From contig NZ_WNLP01000006.1 of the NCBI RefSeq assembly GCF_009727065.1, positions 62,001-126,000 of the forward strand: a stretch of DNA of 64,000 nt, read 5' to 3'. The stretch comes from Bifidobacterium canis. Lineage in GTDB: Bacteria > Actinomycetota > Actinomycetes > Actinomycetales > Bifidobacteriaceae. Shown one piece after another: positions 24,824 through 35,386 of this stretch (positions within the stretch are counted from its first letter, which is position 1; each line of letters begins with the position of its first letter). A model generated the notes under the pieces. That model did no database searches. It saw only the letters and a program-made list of their open reading frames with translations, and was not told where the DNA came from. The translations under genes and the position numbers were made by a program.

Positions 24824-27601
24824 TTACTTGCGTTCGATCTCACGCATCTCGAAGGTCTCGATGACGTCGCCGATCTGAATATCGTTGAAGTTGCCGAGGT
24901 TAATGCCGGCCTCATAGCCTTCCGACACGCTCTTGACGTCGTCCTTGAAGCGACGCAGCGACGAGATCTCGAGGTCGTTGACTGTGGTGACGCCATCGCG
25001 CAGAATGCGCGCCTTCGTGCCACGCTTGACCTCGCCATCGAGCACCATAACACCTGCGATGTTGCCGAACTTCGACGAGCGGAAGATCTCGCGGATCTCC
25101 GAATGCGAGGTAGTGACCTCTTCGAATTCCGGCTTGAGCATGCCCTTGAGCGATGCCTCGATGTCTTCGATCGCCTTGTAGATGACCGAGTAGTACTTGA
25201 TTTCGACGCCTTCGCGTTCCGCCAAGTCAGCGACCTGACGGTTCGGACGCACGTTGAAGCCGATGATCACTGCCTTGTCGACGCTTGCGAGGTTCACGTC
25301 GTTCTGCGTGATTGCGCCGACGCCACGGTGGATCACCTGAATGCCCACTTCGTCCGACACCTCGATCTTCATCAACGAGTCTTCGAGGGCTTCCACCGAA
25401 CCGGAGGAATCGCCCTTGATGACGATGTTGAGCATGTCGATCTCGGACTTCGCGAACTGCTCCTTGAGGCTTTCGAGCGACACCACCTTGCGGCGCTTCG
25501 CCAGCTGTGCGGCACGCTCTGTGGCCTGACGCTTCTCGGCGATCTGACGAGCAGTGCGGTCGTCTGGGGCAACGAGGAAGAGGTCGCCTGCGGTCGGCAC
25601 GGAGGTCAGACCGAGCACCTGCACAGGGGTCGACGGCAGAGCCTGCTTCATGTGCTGGCCGTTCTCGTCGAGCATGGCGCGCACACGGCCATACGACGTG
25701 CCTGCAACGATCGCGTCGCCGATGTGAAGCGTACCGGACTGCACGAGCACGGTGGCCACTGCACCACGCCCCTTGTCGAGTCGAGCTTCGATGGTCGCGC
25801 CACGAGCGTCCATGTCGGGGTTCGCACGCAGGTCGAGTTCCGCGTCTGCGGTGAGCAGCACGGCTTCGAGCAGCTTGTCGACGTTCGTGCCGAGCTTCGC
25901 CGAAATATCGACGAACATCGTGTTGCCGCCGTATTCCTCCGGCACCAGGCCGAATTCGGTGAGCTGGCCGCGCACCTTTTCAGGGTTGGCTCCCGGCACA
26001 TCGATCTTGTTGACCGCCACGACGATCGGCACGTGTGCGGCCTGGGCGTGGTTGATGGCCTCAACGGTCTGAGGCATCACGCCATCGTCGGCTGCGACCA
26101 CGAGGATCGCGACGTCGGTGAGTTCGGCGCCACGGGCACGCATAGCGGTGAAGGCCTCGTGGCCTGGGGTGTCGAGGAACGTGATCTTACGCTCTTCGCC
26201 CTCAAGGTCCACGGTCACCTGGTAGGCGCCGATGCGCTGCGTGATGCCGCCGGCCTCACGTGCCACGACGTTTGTGCGACGAATCGTGTCGAGCAGGCGG
26301 GTCTTACCGTGATCCACGTGACCCATGACAGTGACCACAGGCGGACGAGGCTTGAGGTCGTCGTCTTCCTGCAGCTCTTCCGACTCGAGGTCGATGTCGA
26401 ACTGCTGCAGCAGTTCCTTGTCTTCTTCCTCTGCCGAAACGATCTTGATGTTCCAGCCGATTTCCTCACCGAGGATCTGGAAAGTGGCTTCGTCGAGCGA
26501 CTGCGTTGCCGTGGCCATCTCACCCAAGTGGAAGAGCACGGTGACGAGCGCCGCCGGATTCACATTGATCTTCTCGGCGAGATCGGCGAGCGAGGAGCCC
26601 TGACGCAGCTTGATGGTCTGGCCGTTACCGGTTGGGATGCGAACACCGCCGATAACCGGTGCTTTCATCTCCTCGTATTCATGACGCTTCGCGAGCCTGT
26701 TCTTACGAGCCTTCGACGACTTGCCGCCCTGACGTCCGAATGCGCCTGCAGCGCCTCCGCGACCGCGGCCGCCGCCACGTGATGGCCCATTGCTCGGCCC
26801 GTTGTTCTGGAATCCGCCGTTATTGCCACCACCGAAGCGGTTGCCGCCAGGACGATTGCCACCCTGACCTGCGCCTTGGCGATGCTGACCCCATGAACCT
26901 GGCTTCGGTGCGCCGTTGCCTCCCTGACCTGGGCGACCGCGGAATCCACCGCGCTGGCCTGGGCGACCGCCACGGCGTTCGTTGTTGTTGGCCGTCGGGC
27001 GTGCCATTGGGTGCGGGCGCGGAATGTCGCCCGGCGTAGGCGTGTGCATGCCCTGCTTGCGGCTGAACGGGTTGTTGCCCGGGCGTGGTGCGTGCTCGCC
27101 CGGTTTCGCGTTCGTTGCGGAACGGGAACCGTGAGGTGCGTGCGGGGTCGGCGCCGGCTTGCCTGAACGCTGGCCTGCGTGTGCTCCCGGCTTGCCCGGT
27201 GCATGTGGACGTGGGGTCGGCGCATTGCCGTGCTGACCGCCCTTGTGCGGTGCGTGCTCGCCCGGCTTCGCGCTCGGCGCTGCGGCGCGCTGGGCACCCG
27301 GCTTCGGAGCCGCTGGGGTCGCCGGCTTCGGTGCACCTGGCTTCGGTGCTGCAGCCTTGGCGGGAGTCGCTTTGGCAGGTGCCGGCTTTGACGTTTTCTT
27401 CGCTGCGGGCTTCGGTGCCGCAGCCTTCGATTCATTGGACTCGTTGCCCGCAAATGCAGTCTTGAGCCTGCGGACGACTGGAGCCTCTACTGTTGAGGAC
27501 GCGGATTTGACGAACTCGCCCATGTCCTTGAGCTTTTCAAGAACGGTCTTGCTGTCAACGCCAAATTCCTTGGCCAATTCATATACGCGTGCTTTCGCCA
27601 C
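24824..27601 (-). CDS. infB: Translation initiation factor IF-2
   Basis: A GTPase that brings fMet-tRNA to the ribosome. The 925-residue protein begins with an IF2-N module (about 1-50), then a 250-residue Ala/Pro/Lys- and Gly/Arg/Asn-rich linker, a second IF2-N module (about 330-395) and the G domain (about 425-595) with [19 protein letters not shown] and NKID. Domains II-IV follow to the C-terminus. The expanded Gly-rich linker explains the length above the usual 850-900. It follows nusA by 227 bases; the ylxR gene often found between them is absent. Confidence 0.97.
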   Translation of the reverse strand: MAKARVYELAKEFGVDSKTVLEKLKDMGEFVKSASSTVEAPVVRRLKTAFAGNESNESKAAAPKPAAKKTSKPAPAKATPAKAAAPKPGAPKPATPAAPKPGAQRAAAPSAKPGEHAPHKGGQHGNAPTPRPHAPGKPGAHAGQRSGKPAPTPHAPHGSRSATNAKPGEHAPRPGNNPFSRKQGMHTPTPGDIPRPHPMARPTANNNERRGGRPGQRGGFRGRPGQGGNGAPKPGSWGQHRQGAGQGGNRPGGNRFGGGNNGGFQNNGPSNGPSRGGGRGRGGAAGAFGRQGGKSSKARKNRLAKRHEYEEMKAPVIGGVRIPTGNGQTIKLRQGSSLADLAEKINVNPAALVTVLFHLGEMATATQSLDEATFQILGEEIGWNIKIVSAEEEDKELLQQFDIDLESEELQEDDDLKPRPPVVTVMGHVDHGKTRLLDTIRRTNVVAREAGGITQRIGAYQVTVDLEGEERKITFLDTPGHEAFTAMRARGAELTDVAILVVAADDGVMPQTVEAINHAQAAHVPIVVAVNKIDVPGANPEKVRGQLTEFGLVPEEYGGNTMFVDISAKLGTNVDKLLEAVLLTADAELDLRANPDMDARGATIEARLDKGRGAVATVLVQSGTLHIGDAIVAGTSYGRVRAMLDENGQHMKQALPSTPVQVLGLTSVPTAGDLFLVAPDDRTARQIAEKRQATERAAQLAKRRKVVSLESLKEQFAKSEIDMLNIVIKGDSSGSVEALEDSLMKIEVSDEVGIQVIHRGVGAITQNDVNLASVDKAVIIGFNVRPNRQVADLAEREGVEIKYYSVIYKAIEDIEASLKGMLKPEFEEVTTSHSEIREIFRSSKFGNIAGVMVLDGEVKRGTKARILRDGVTTVNDLEISSLRRFKDDVKSVSEGYEAGINLGNFNDIQIGDVIETFEMREIERK

Positions 27602-27722
27602 TCAATATCTCCTATAAATTTTTCGTGTCAGCCGCGCATATGTGCACGGCTACTGTTTTCTCACGGCGAGCTGATGGCTTCTCATCGTGCAACCATGTTG
27701 TTTCTACCTCTTTCGCGCCTTC

Positions 27723-27792
27723 GCACAGGTTGAATTCCTGTGCTTCGACCGCTAGTCAGCATACCCGCGGCGCTGGATGTGCAACGCCGCGG
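27723..27792 (-). other. Two hairpins in the nusA-infB spacer
   Basis: GCACAGG/CCTGTGC (27723-27743) and CCGCGGCG/CGCCGCGG (27765-27792) are perfect inverted repeats in the 227-base gap. Neither is followed by a T-run on the minus strand, so they look more like RNA processing or attenuation structures than terminators. Confidence 0.45.
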
Positions 27793-27828
27793 ATTGCTTT
27801 ACGAAAACCTATGCGCAAACGGTGTGCG

Positions 27829-28877
27829 TCACGCCTGTTCGCGTCCGGCCTGCTCAGCTTGTTCGCGGAGCTTCTGCGCGTGCGCGGAATCCGACTCAAT
27901 GCCGATCTTCCAGCCGGTCAGCTTCGCCGCCAGACGCGCGTTCTGCCCTTCCTTGCCAATGGCGAGCGAAAGCTGCTCATCGTTGATGAAGGCGATGGCC
28001 GTCTGATTGCGCTCGCTGATCACCTGAACGCCGGTGACGACCGCCGGAGACAACGCCGATGCGATGAACTCGGCTGGATTCGCAGACCAATCGATGATGT
28101 CGATTTCTCAGAACCGAGATTCTCCATGACGGCGCGCACTCGCGAACCGCCAGGACCGATCAACGCACCCTTCGGGTTGATGCCCGGCGTGTTCGCGCGC
28201 ACGGCGATCTTGGTGCGCGCACCGGCCTCACGTGCGATGGCCATGATCGCCACGGCACCGGAAACGAGTTCCGGCACTTCACGTTCGAACAGGCGACGCA
28301 CCAGCTCCGGGTGCGAACGCGAGACGATGATCTCCGGTCCTTTCAAACCACGTGCGACCGTCGTCACATAGACGCGGATGCGCTCACCGTGGCGGTAACG
28401 TTCTCCCGGCACCTGCTCGCGGCGCGGCAGCAATGCTTCCACATCGCCGACGGCGACGTGCACGTTCGCCGAATCCTTGGCATCCTGTTGAACGATGCCG
28501 GTGATGAGATGACCGCGCTGACCGGAAAACGCGCCGAACACCTTATCGTCTTCGGCTTTGCGGAACAGCTGCATGATCACCTGACGCGCGGTAGACGCGG
28601 CCAAGCGGTCGAAATCACGTGGGGTGTCGTCATATTCCTCACCCAGTTCCGGTGCCGGGTGCGGGTTCTCTTCGGTGGGTTCCTGCGGGATCTCGTCGCG
28701 GGCCCAGATGGTGAAGCTGCCTGCGCGTGGATCCAGTTCAACGCGCGCATGTTTTGCGGCGTGCGGCATCTTCAGATAAGCGAGTCGTAGAGCCTCAGAC
28801 AGTGCGGCATCCACCGTTTCGGCATCGATTCCCTGTTCCTGCGCGAGCTGATGGATTCCGTTCAGATCGAGTTTCAA
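27829..28877 (-). CDS. nusA: Transcription factor NusA, frameshifted as read
   Basis: Binds RNA polymerase and modulates pausing, termination and antitermination. The N-terminal domain starts [18 protein letters not shown]; the S1 domain (about 125-195) and KH1 (about 215-280, [21 protein letters not shown]) are clear. As read the frame is lost after LGSEK. Adding one A to the run (plus-strand T 28104-28106) restores [20 protein letters not shown] and the KH2 end [20 protein letters not shown], giving 349 residues, the normal actinobacterial length. The TTG at 28877 is used because GGAGG lies eight bases upstream; an upstream ATG has no such site. NusA is essential, so a real break is unlikely. 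Confidence 0.93.
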
Positions 28878-28998
28878 CTTGTAGACCTCCGTTGAAGTCA
28901 ATGTTCAATTATTCAATTATTTTGCTATAGCAAGGCACACTGTGGTGCGGAAGGCATAACGCCCATTTAGTCATAGTCGTTCATTATTCTAGTAATTC

Positions 28999-29895
28999 AT
29001 GCAGACACGTCGGCCTTCTTTTTCCCTGCTCTCACGCGCAGTGTCAGCTCTTCTGGGAGTCGCACTCATATCAAGCGTCTCGGCGTGTGCAGCACCGCGT
29101 ATCGAGGGCCGCGCCGAGTCCGAACAATCAATGAGCACCTGTGAGCGTTTTCTTTCCACCGCGCAGTCTCATTCCAACATTGTTTCGAACAACAATATTC
29201 CCCTGCTCGTGCGCTACCAATTCGCCGATTTCGAGCAGCACGACTGGCTCAATGTGGCGATGCAGTGCCCAGCGCAACTGAGCGAAGCCACGATGCGCAG
29301 CGCACAGGCTCAGCATTCGGCTCGCATGCTCGCCAACTATTTCGGGTTCAGCTACACGCCGCTCACGGTGACGCAGCTCGATGCGACTAACAGCATTTCG
29401 TTGCCGGGCGAGAGTCTTGCGCAGCTGGCTTTGGCGGAGGATCGCGCAGGCTTCGCCACCGAGGTGTTGGCGGGGCGTTATGCTTCCACGCAGATCTCCA
29501 CCGACACGACGTTCGTCAAACAGCTTGAAAACGACGGCACACTTCTCACACTCAGTGACGAGCATAAGGAAGTCGCTTCCCGCATGATGACGCTTGCGCA
29601 AGGCGCGCAGGACTTGCGTCGCAAAGTGTATGACACCCAGCAATTGACGGCGAATCCCGTTGCCACGACTGACGCCGCGAACGGCATTCGCTCGCACACT
29701 GCCGCGATTCTCGAGATCAACTGTGCTCGTGAGGAACTGCAAGCGCTCGGCAAACTACCGACATCCGACATCGCGAAAGCACAGAAGGATTCCTCCGACG
29801 CGCTTCTTCAATTCGTGCTGCTGATCGCCACGCATGCGACGACGGCGTTCGATTTGGGCTACCCCAGTGCCGATTACGCGCTGTTCGCACAATGA
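28999..29895 (+). CDS. Putative lipoprotein of unknown function
   Basis: A 298-residue secreted protein. The signal peptide has a basic head (QTRRP), a hydrophobic core and a lipobox ISSVSAC with Cys at about residue 30, so it should be lipid-anchored on the outer membrane face. The mature part is largely helical, Ala/Gln-rich, with no domain I recognise. It is divergent from nusA across a 121-base gap and followed by tRNA-Ser. Confidence 0.82.
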   Translation: MQTRRPSFSLLSRAVSALLGVALISSVSACAAPRIEGRAESEQSMSTCERFLSTAQSHSNIVSNNNIPLLVRYQFADFEQHDWLNVAMQCPAQLSEATMRSAQAQHSARMLANYFGFSYTPLTVTQLDATNSISLPGESLAQLALAEDRAGFATEVLAGRYASTQISTDTTFVKQLENDGTLLTLSDEHKEVASRMMTLAQGAQDLRRKVYDTQQLTANPVATTDAANGIRSHTAAILEINCAREELQALGKLPTSDIAKAQKDSSDALLQFVLLIATHATTAFDLGYPSADYALFAQ

Positions 29896-29972
29896 GTTCA
29901 TGCAGAGCGACATTCCGAAGATTTGACTTGTTCGTAACCTGTGGCATAATGAACAAGTTGCTTAACAACACT

Positions 29973-30061
29973 GGATGAGTGTCCGAGCGGTCTAAGGAGC
30001 ACGCCTCGAAAGCGTGTGAGGGCAACCCCCTCCGCGAGTTCGAATCTCGCCTCATCCGCCA
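29973..30061 (+). tRNA. tRNA-Ser (anticodon CGA)
   Basis: The acceptor GGATGAG/CTCATCC is identical to that of the TGA isoacceptor at 12.5 kb. The anticodon loop CTCGAAA lies between GCACGC and GCGTGT, giving CGA. The long variable arm (GAGGGCAACCCCCTC) is class II. The gene is followed by CCA in the genome (30059-30061), unlike the other tRNAs here. Confidence 0.96.
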
Positions 30062-30063
30062 CC

Positions 30064-30092
30064 AGAAAGCCTGCCATTTCGGCAGGCTTTCT
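30064..30092 (+). terminator. Terminator of tRNA-Ser(CGA)
   Basis: AGAAAGCCTGCC pairs perfectly with GGCAGGCTTTCT around a five-base loop, followed by TTGT, two bases after the tRNA. Confidence 0.85.
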
Positions 30093-30123
30093 TTGTACCG
30101 CGAGCCTTTCGCACACCCCCTTA

Positions 30124-30249
30124 TTTTGCTGGTGGGGATATAAAACTCTTCTGGCGCCAAGTATCCGTTTTTCTTTTTTGTTGGAAAATAGCCATTCTTC
30201 GCTGTCTCTTTTAGAGCCATATATGCGTTTCATATCCCCACCAGCAAAA
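30124..30249. repeat. 126-bp element with 18-bp perfect terminal inverted repeats
   Basis: Left arm 30124-30141 (TTTTGCTGGTGGGGATAT) matches the complement of the right arm 30232-30249 exactly; after one mismatch four more bases match. The inside is AT-rich relative to the genome and contains a T-run and CTCTTTTAGAG. No coding sequence fits. It resembles a MITE or an invertible cassette; no target-site duplication is obvious. Confidence 0.6.
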
Positions 30250-30290
30250 GGAGGAGCCGATACCCCGGCAGGGGTATCGGCTCCTCCTTT
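30247..30290 (-). terminator. Terminator of the surface-protein gene
   Basis: Perfect 20-base arms (30247-30266 and 30271-30290, beginning AAAGGAGGAGCC) around a GGCA loop, immediately downstream of the stop at 30301. The arm ends in AAA/TTT, so it can work in both directions. Confidence 0.85.
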
Positions 30291-30300
30291 AGTTAGGGGC

Positions 30301-33300
30301 TCAGTTGGAGCGGCGAGCACGGCGAATGAGGTCGTATGCACCCCACGCCAGTGCAAGTCCACCCAGCGTCACCGTCAGGGCGAGCAACGTGCGCACATTC
30401 CAGAAGCCACCCCAGCCGGTGACTGGCATAGTGCTGATGATTTCAGGCTCGAGCTCGTATTGCACGATCGCCCCGTTGTAGTTGTAGCGCACCACGGTGG
30501 ACCAGTCCACCTTGTGGGCATTGGCTGAACCGCCTGGGTATGTGGCGGTTGTGTCGGCGATAAGCGTCAGAGGATCATCTGCTAGCTTGTAGCCCTTCGG
30601 CAGCAATGCGACGTCGGCGGAGCTCATCGCACTGATGCTCGATGGGTAGTTCGACTTCTCGAGCTTGGCGACGTTGATCTCGTATTGCTTGGTCAGGTCG
30701 TCAAGCGTCTTGTATTGGTCAGCGCCGCTGGCGTCCTTCCAATGCAAGCGTGCGGTGACGGTCGCCTTGCCGGTCACAGTGAGCTTTGAGGCTTCCTTGC
30801 TATTCGGCTTGTAGATGAGCGGAACTGACGTGTCGTGGTAGAAGCCGGTTTCCGGCGACACGGACTTGCCGCAATCAGCCGCCAGCGTCGGATCCTTCGC
30901 GTGAACGATGAAGCGACCTGCTGCAGAACCTTTCGGAATCGACGGGACTTCGATAACGAGTGACTTAATCGTGCTCCAATCGCTCACCTGATCCGCAGCG
31001 ACGAAATCTGCTGTGCTCGGCGCGGTATTGCCGAGTGTCACCGCCTTCGTCGAATACTTCACCGTGTACTCAGGTTGAGTGCTCAGGCCTGGAAGCAGTT
31101 CAGCGGTCACAGGGCCGGTGAGCTGAACAGAGAATCCATTGTTGTCGTCTTTCTGCGGAACGTTGAAGAATTCCTGCACGTTCTTCATTTCAGCGGTATT
31201 GCTGTTGAACAGGGAAACGCCGAATTCCATATCTTCAGCCGAGCTGTAGCCATTGGTAGCCTTGAGATAGTCAGTCGTATCTTGCTGCATGAATGCAGTC
31301 GACTGATTACCCCTCGCCGTGTTCTTGGAAACGATGGACTGCGAAGCCGACACTGTGAAGTTGCCACTTCCAAGGGCATAGATATTATCCATGTCGGTGT
31401 TGCCCATCACATAGCTCGTATCAGAGAGTGTCACATGTGGCCTAGTGAATTTCGTGGTCGGGCTATACAGGTAGACGTTCCACTGGTAGTTGGTACCAAG
31501 CAACGCATCAGCATCAATATTGATTCCGACCAAATCCGTTGCGCCTGAGAGGGTATTGAACGAATACCCCGTGCCGGTGTAGTCGATTTTCACTACCTGT
31601 TTGCCATCATCCGTCGATGCCATGGTTATCGTTGGCTGCACTGACGTGGGATATGTTAGTGCTTTATTGTTGTACGTGAATCCCGCAGGCAGCACGTAAT
31701 AGAACACGGGCTCGTAAATGTATTGCGTGGTGTAGTTGTCAAGAGACCTTGATACGCCAAGTCGAGCAGCATCTTGGGCACCTGGCAATGTGCTGCTTTG
31801 GTCGGCATAGGTGCTGAGCTGTGCAAAAAGATCACCTTCATCAACAACTGTCTGCGTGTTCTTCATGGAAGTCTTCAGGAACACGGTGGTTCCCTCTTTT
31901 GCATATGCTCGGTTTTGCTGAGCACACTCCATCCGGTTTCGAAGGTGTCTCCAACCTTGACGGCTGTGCCGTCGTCATAGGTGGTCGACAGATTGCCGAG
32001 CAATGCGAACAAAGTGCCAGTGCCAGTCCAATCCTTATTGTTGCTCGGAAGATAACTCGTGGCCTGAGCAGCGTCTGTGCCCATGCCTGCAGCGAGCAGA
32101 TTTGGGTAGAGCAGGATCTTGCGCATCGGGGAATCCTTGCTCTGCGTGATCGTCTCGCCCGCAGCCACAGTACCCGTCATCTTGGTGCCGTCGAGCAACG
32201 TGATGTCGTAACGGTATGAGGTCAACCCCTTTAGCTTGACATCGTCTTTCGGCGTGGAAATAGCCGTGGCGTTGAATCCACTTGGCACATCGATTTCCAT
32301 CTCCGGCTCTTCGAGATCGTTCGCCGAATTGTTCTTGACGCCAAAGAAATTCAAATATTTCAGTGTTGTGCTGTTCGCTTCACTACTTGGCTCCAAGAAA
32401 ATGTTGCTCTTCGAGTTACCTGCGATGCTGAGATCCAAGCAACTCGCCGTTCCATCATTGCAGAATGCATCATTCTTCGCGCGCAAGGTTTCCGTCCACG
32501 GATCCGTGGTGACCGTAACTGTTTTCAAAGTACCGTCTGGCTCTTGCTGCTGTTGCGAAATCGTAGCGCCAGCCGATGCCGTGATGGTGGTGGACTCATC
32601 AGGTGCTTCGCGGTCGAATGATCCCACGAGATAATATGGTTCGGTGGACCTCCAGTGCTGTGATCCGTAGCCCTTCGGCACACTGATCGTGATCACTCCG
32701 GTCGAAGCATCCTGTGTGATCGTCGTTTTGTCATCCTTGAATTGCGCTGCAACGGTTGCATCGGAGTTTGCAGCAATATTCTTGGCCTTTGTGGCGGCGA
32801 CGTCAAGCTTAAAACCTTCTGGCACAGGAATCGTGATCGTCGTGCCATAGTTGACCGCACTGTTGACCTGTGCGCAGTCCCAGCCATTGGTTCCCACACC
32901 GGAGGTTTCGTTGACGCTGAACGAATAGGTGTATTCCTTCCCGACATTGACCTTTGGAGCATCTTTCGGAGATGGAGATACTCGGGTTACTGCAGTCGGA
33001 TTCATATCAGGCTTGATCACCTGCGTGAAATACGCTGGATCGCCCTCAGTGCCGTTGTACAACCACGTGATCTTCTTCAGCGCCGCACCGATCTCCGGCA
33101 TCGGAGTGGTTTGCGCAGAATAATTGTTGCCACCAGTGAGTCTGAACGACGTGTCTGTTTGCGTCGACGTTTTGAACGTATAGGTGAGCTGCCAGCCACC
33201 CGTGGTCGGCGTAGCTTGAGTGACCGTGCCGATGTCTGCAGGCAGCTCAAGCACGTTGCTCACTGAATACACGCCGCCACCTGACAGCGCCGTTCCGTCT

Positions 33301-33691
33301 GGCTTGACAGGGAAGCAGGAATATTGATGACGAACGTGTCTCCCGCCTTTGCAGCGAACGACAGATTCACGGTGATGTAGTTGTTATTATCTGTGATATC
33401 CGACAGATTGCCAATGTTGTTGCGCGACAATGTCATTGTGGCGACCATGTTGTTCTGCGCATCGTAGAGATGCACGGTCTCCGTTTCGGGAGCACCCGTA
33501 TTCACTTCCGGCTCGCTATCGCGCGCTTGCACGGTGTTGCCGTCATTCGTTTCGTTGTTCGCTTGCTCGGCGGTCGTGGTGCTCTCCCCTTCTTGAGCCA
33601 CTGCCGTCCGAGGAAGGAGGGACCCCAAGCCAATAACCATGCCGATGCACACCAATATGGAGGCCAACCGACGCCACATGCTGTTCACCAT
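30301..33691 (-). CDS. Large cell-wall-anchored surface protein (pilin/isopeptide-type), two frameshifts as read
   Basis: About 1,130 residues after repair. The N-terminus has a signal peptide (RRLASILVCIGMVIGLGSLL, cleavage near AVA-QE). The long middle is Thr/Ser/Asp/Asn-rich, beta-strand-like, as in isopeptide-linked Gram-positive adhesins. The C-terminus has a sorting signal: MPVTG (LPxTG variant), a hydrophobic stretch and RRARRSN. As read it is three pieces. One missing base at plus-strand 33304-33305 restores ASLSKPDGTALSGGGVYSV, and one at 31913-31916 restores LSKNRAYAKEGTTVF; both are A-run shortfalls in the coding strand. No sortase gene is adjacent. It probably mediates adhesion; ligand unknown. 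Confidence 0.85.
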
Positions 33692-33794
33692 TCTTCGTCT
33701 ACTCTTCTTCTACTCGCATTATGCGCGTTTAATCTTCTTCTATTGGCAACTTTAACCGAAAATATCAATAAGTGAATTGTTATTCCTGTGGGCG

Positions 33795-34690
33795 TCATAG
33801 CGTTTCCAATGTACGTTTTGCGCGGATTCGTTCAGCGCGAGCGGCAAGTTCGCCATCCGCGGGATATTCGACGTGTTCCAGCGTCAATCCTTGCGGCGCT
33901 ATCGGCCCAGTCGATCCTTCGCGCAGAGGCTCTGCCATTTTTGGGCGAACCAATCCACCGATCGTTTGTGCAATCCCAGTTGCACGCATGCACCCACCAA
34001 AGAGCGCACCATATTGCGGGCGAAGGCGTCTGCCACAATGGTGAAGCACAACAGTCCGCCTTCTATTTCAGGTGTGCTATAGCTCGCTGGGCTGGGCACG
34101 AGTTCATGCGTTTGTGCCCGTTGCCAGGAGGCGACTTTGACTTCGCGTATTGTGGTTCCTCCAGGATTCGCGATGGCGAAGGAGCCAAAATCGTGCAGTC
34201 CGAGCATCATGTGCGAGGCAGCGTTCATTGCGTCAATATCAAGCTGTTTGTCTATTCGCCACACATAATCTCGTTGGCGGGGATCCCAGCCGAATGCATC
34301 GTCGCAGATGCGATACACATAAGTGCGCTCCAATGCGGAGAATCGAGCATCGAATCCGGCTGGTGCCACTGTTATGCGGTGGATGGCGATGTCGTCGGGA
34401 AGCATGCGCGAAAGCCGCAATGTCAATGCCTCCACCGGTGTGGTGTTCATGTGCCCGAGGCAGCGCTCGAGCGCAGCCTCGCTCACGTCGAGATGGCAAA
34501 CCTGATGCGATGCGTGCACACCTGCATCGGTGCGGCCTGCGACGGTGAGATGCGGCGGTTGTTCCGTGCCACGCAATATGCGTGCCAATGCGGTTTCAAT
34601 CTCGCCTTGCACTGTGCGACGGTCGGGCTGCACTGCCCAACCGTGAAAGTCTTTGCCGTTGTATGCCAAGTCGATTCGTAAACGCGCCAC
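33795..34690 (-). CDS. truA: tRNA pseudouridine(38-40) synthase TruA, frameshifted as read
   Basis: Makes pseudouridine at positions 38-40 of the tRNA anticodon arm. It starts MARLRIDLAYNGKDFHGWAVQ, and the catalytic Asp is in VAGRTDAGVHASHQVCHLD. The C-terminal domain includes VADAFARNMVRSLVGACVQLG. As read the frame ends at 33899 after FAQKWQS. One extra A in the five-A run (plus-strand T 33938-33942) restores FAQKMAEPLREGSTGPIAPQGLT (split here: FAQKMAEPL, then REGSTGPIAPQGL) and the normal end at 33795, about 298 residues. Follows rplQ, a common actinobacterial arrangement, but a terminator lies between. Confidence 0.93.
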
Positions 34691-34742
34691 ATTATGAGCT
34701 TAGCAAGTCACACCAACGATGTCGCATGCGCTCGCATATGCA

Positions 34743-34777
34743 AATGAGGCCGGCACCTCATCGGTACCGGCCTCATT
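34743..34777 (-). terminator. Terminator of the rpoA-rplQ operon
   Basis: AATGAGGCCGG pairs with CCGGCCTCATT; inner bases GTACC/GGTGCC extend the stem imperfectly. It lies 33 bases after the rplQ stop and before truA. Confidence 0.8.
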
Positions 34778-34809
34778 CAAGCATCACTGTGAATCAATCA
34801 CAACGATGC

Positions 34810-35301
34810 TCACTCAGCGTTCTCAGCCTCGTTGTTTGCAGCTTCAGTTGCTTCGGCTGCTTCGGTCTGTGCAGGAGCTTCTTCCTTGGCAGCGACCTTG
34901 GTTGCTGCTTCGGCTTCCTTGACAACTGCCTTCTTCGGGCTCACTGGCTCAGTGACCAGCTCGATGATGGCGGCAGGAGCGGAATCACCCTTGCGAGGAG
35001 CGATCTTGACGATGCGGGTGTAGCCGCCTTCGCGCTGCTCCATCTGCTCTGCGATTTCGGTGAACAGCTTGTGCACAACGGACTTGTTGCGAATAACGCG
35101 CATCACACGACGGCGGGAGTGCAGATCGCCACGCTTTGCGAAGGTGATCAGGCGCTCAGCCAGTGGACGAAGGCGCTTGGCCTTGGCCAACGTGGTGGTG
35201 ATGCGGCCGTGCATGAACAGGCTGGTCGCCATGTTGGCGAGCATCAGACGCTCATGAGCCGGGCTGGAAGCCAGACGTGGGCCTTTCTTTGGTGTAGGCA
35301 T
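34810..35301 (-). CDS. rplQ: 50S ribosomal protein L17
   Basis: Residues 1-118 are the conserved L17 core ([53 protein letters not shown]). A tail of about 45 residues rich in Ala, Glu and Lys follows, typical of bifidobacterial L17 and absent from the 127-residue E. coli protein. Last gene of the infA-rplQ operon. GGAG precedes the ATG. Confidence 0.97.
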   Translation of the reverse strand: MPTPKKGPRLASSPAHERLMLANMATSLFMHGRITTTLAKAKRLRPLAERLITFAKRGDLHSRRRVMRVIRNKSVVHKLFTEIAEQMEQREGGYTRIVKIAPRKGDSAPAAIIELVTEPVSPKKAVVKEAEAATKVAAKEEAPAQTEAAEATEAANNEAENAE

Positions 35302-35323
35302 TGTTTCTCCTTGATGCCACAGC

Positions 35324-35361
35324 CGGATTCAGGTGGGCATGTGCCCGAACATCCGAATCCG
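35324..35361 (-). other. Hairpin in the rpoA-rplQ spacer
   Basis: CGGATTC/GAATCCG (35324-35330 and 35355-35361) enclose GGGCA/TGCCC (35335-35339 and 35342-35346). No T-run follows, so it is not a classical terminator; it may stabilise or process the message. Confidence 0.45.
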
Positions 35362-35386
35362 TCGCAGCGGTTATGTCGATTGCGGC

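Noticed and set aside
27602..27828. ylxR between nusA and infB
   Set aside because: The gap is too short and no reading frame shows the YlxR motif.
29717..30220. Protein gene antisense to the lipoprotein and tRNA-Ser
   Set aside because: It crosses a clear tRNA and its terminator; the sequence has no family features.
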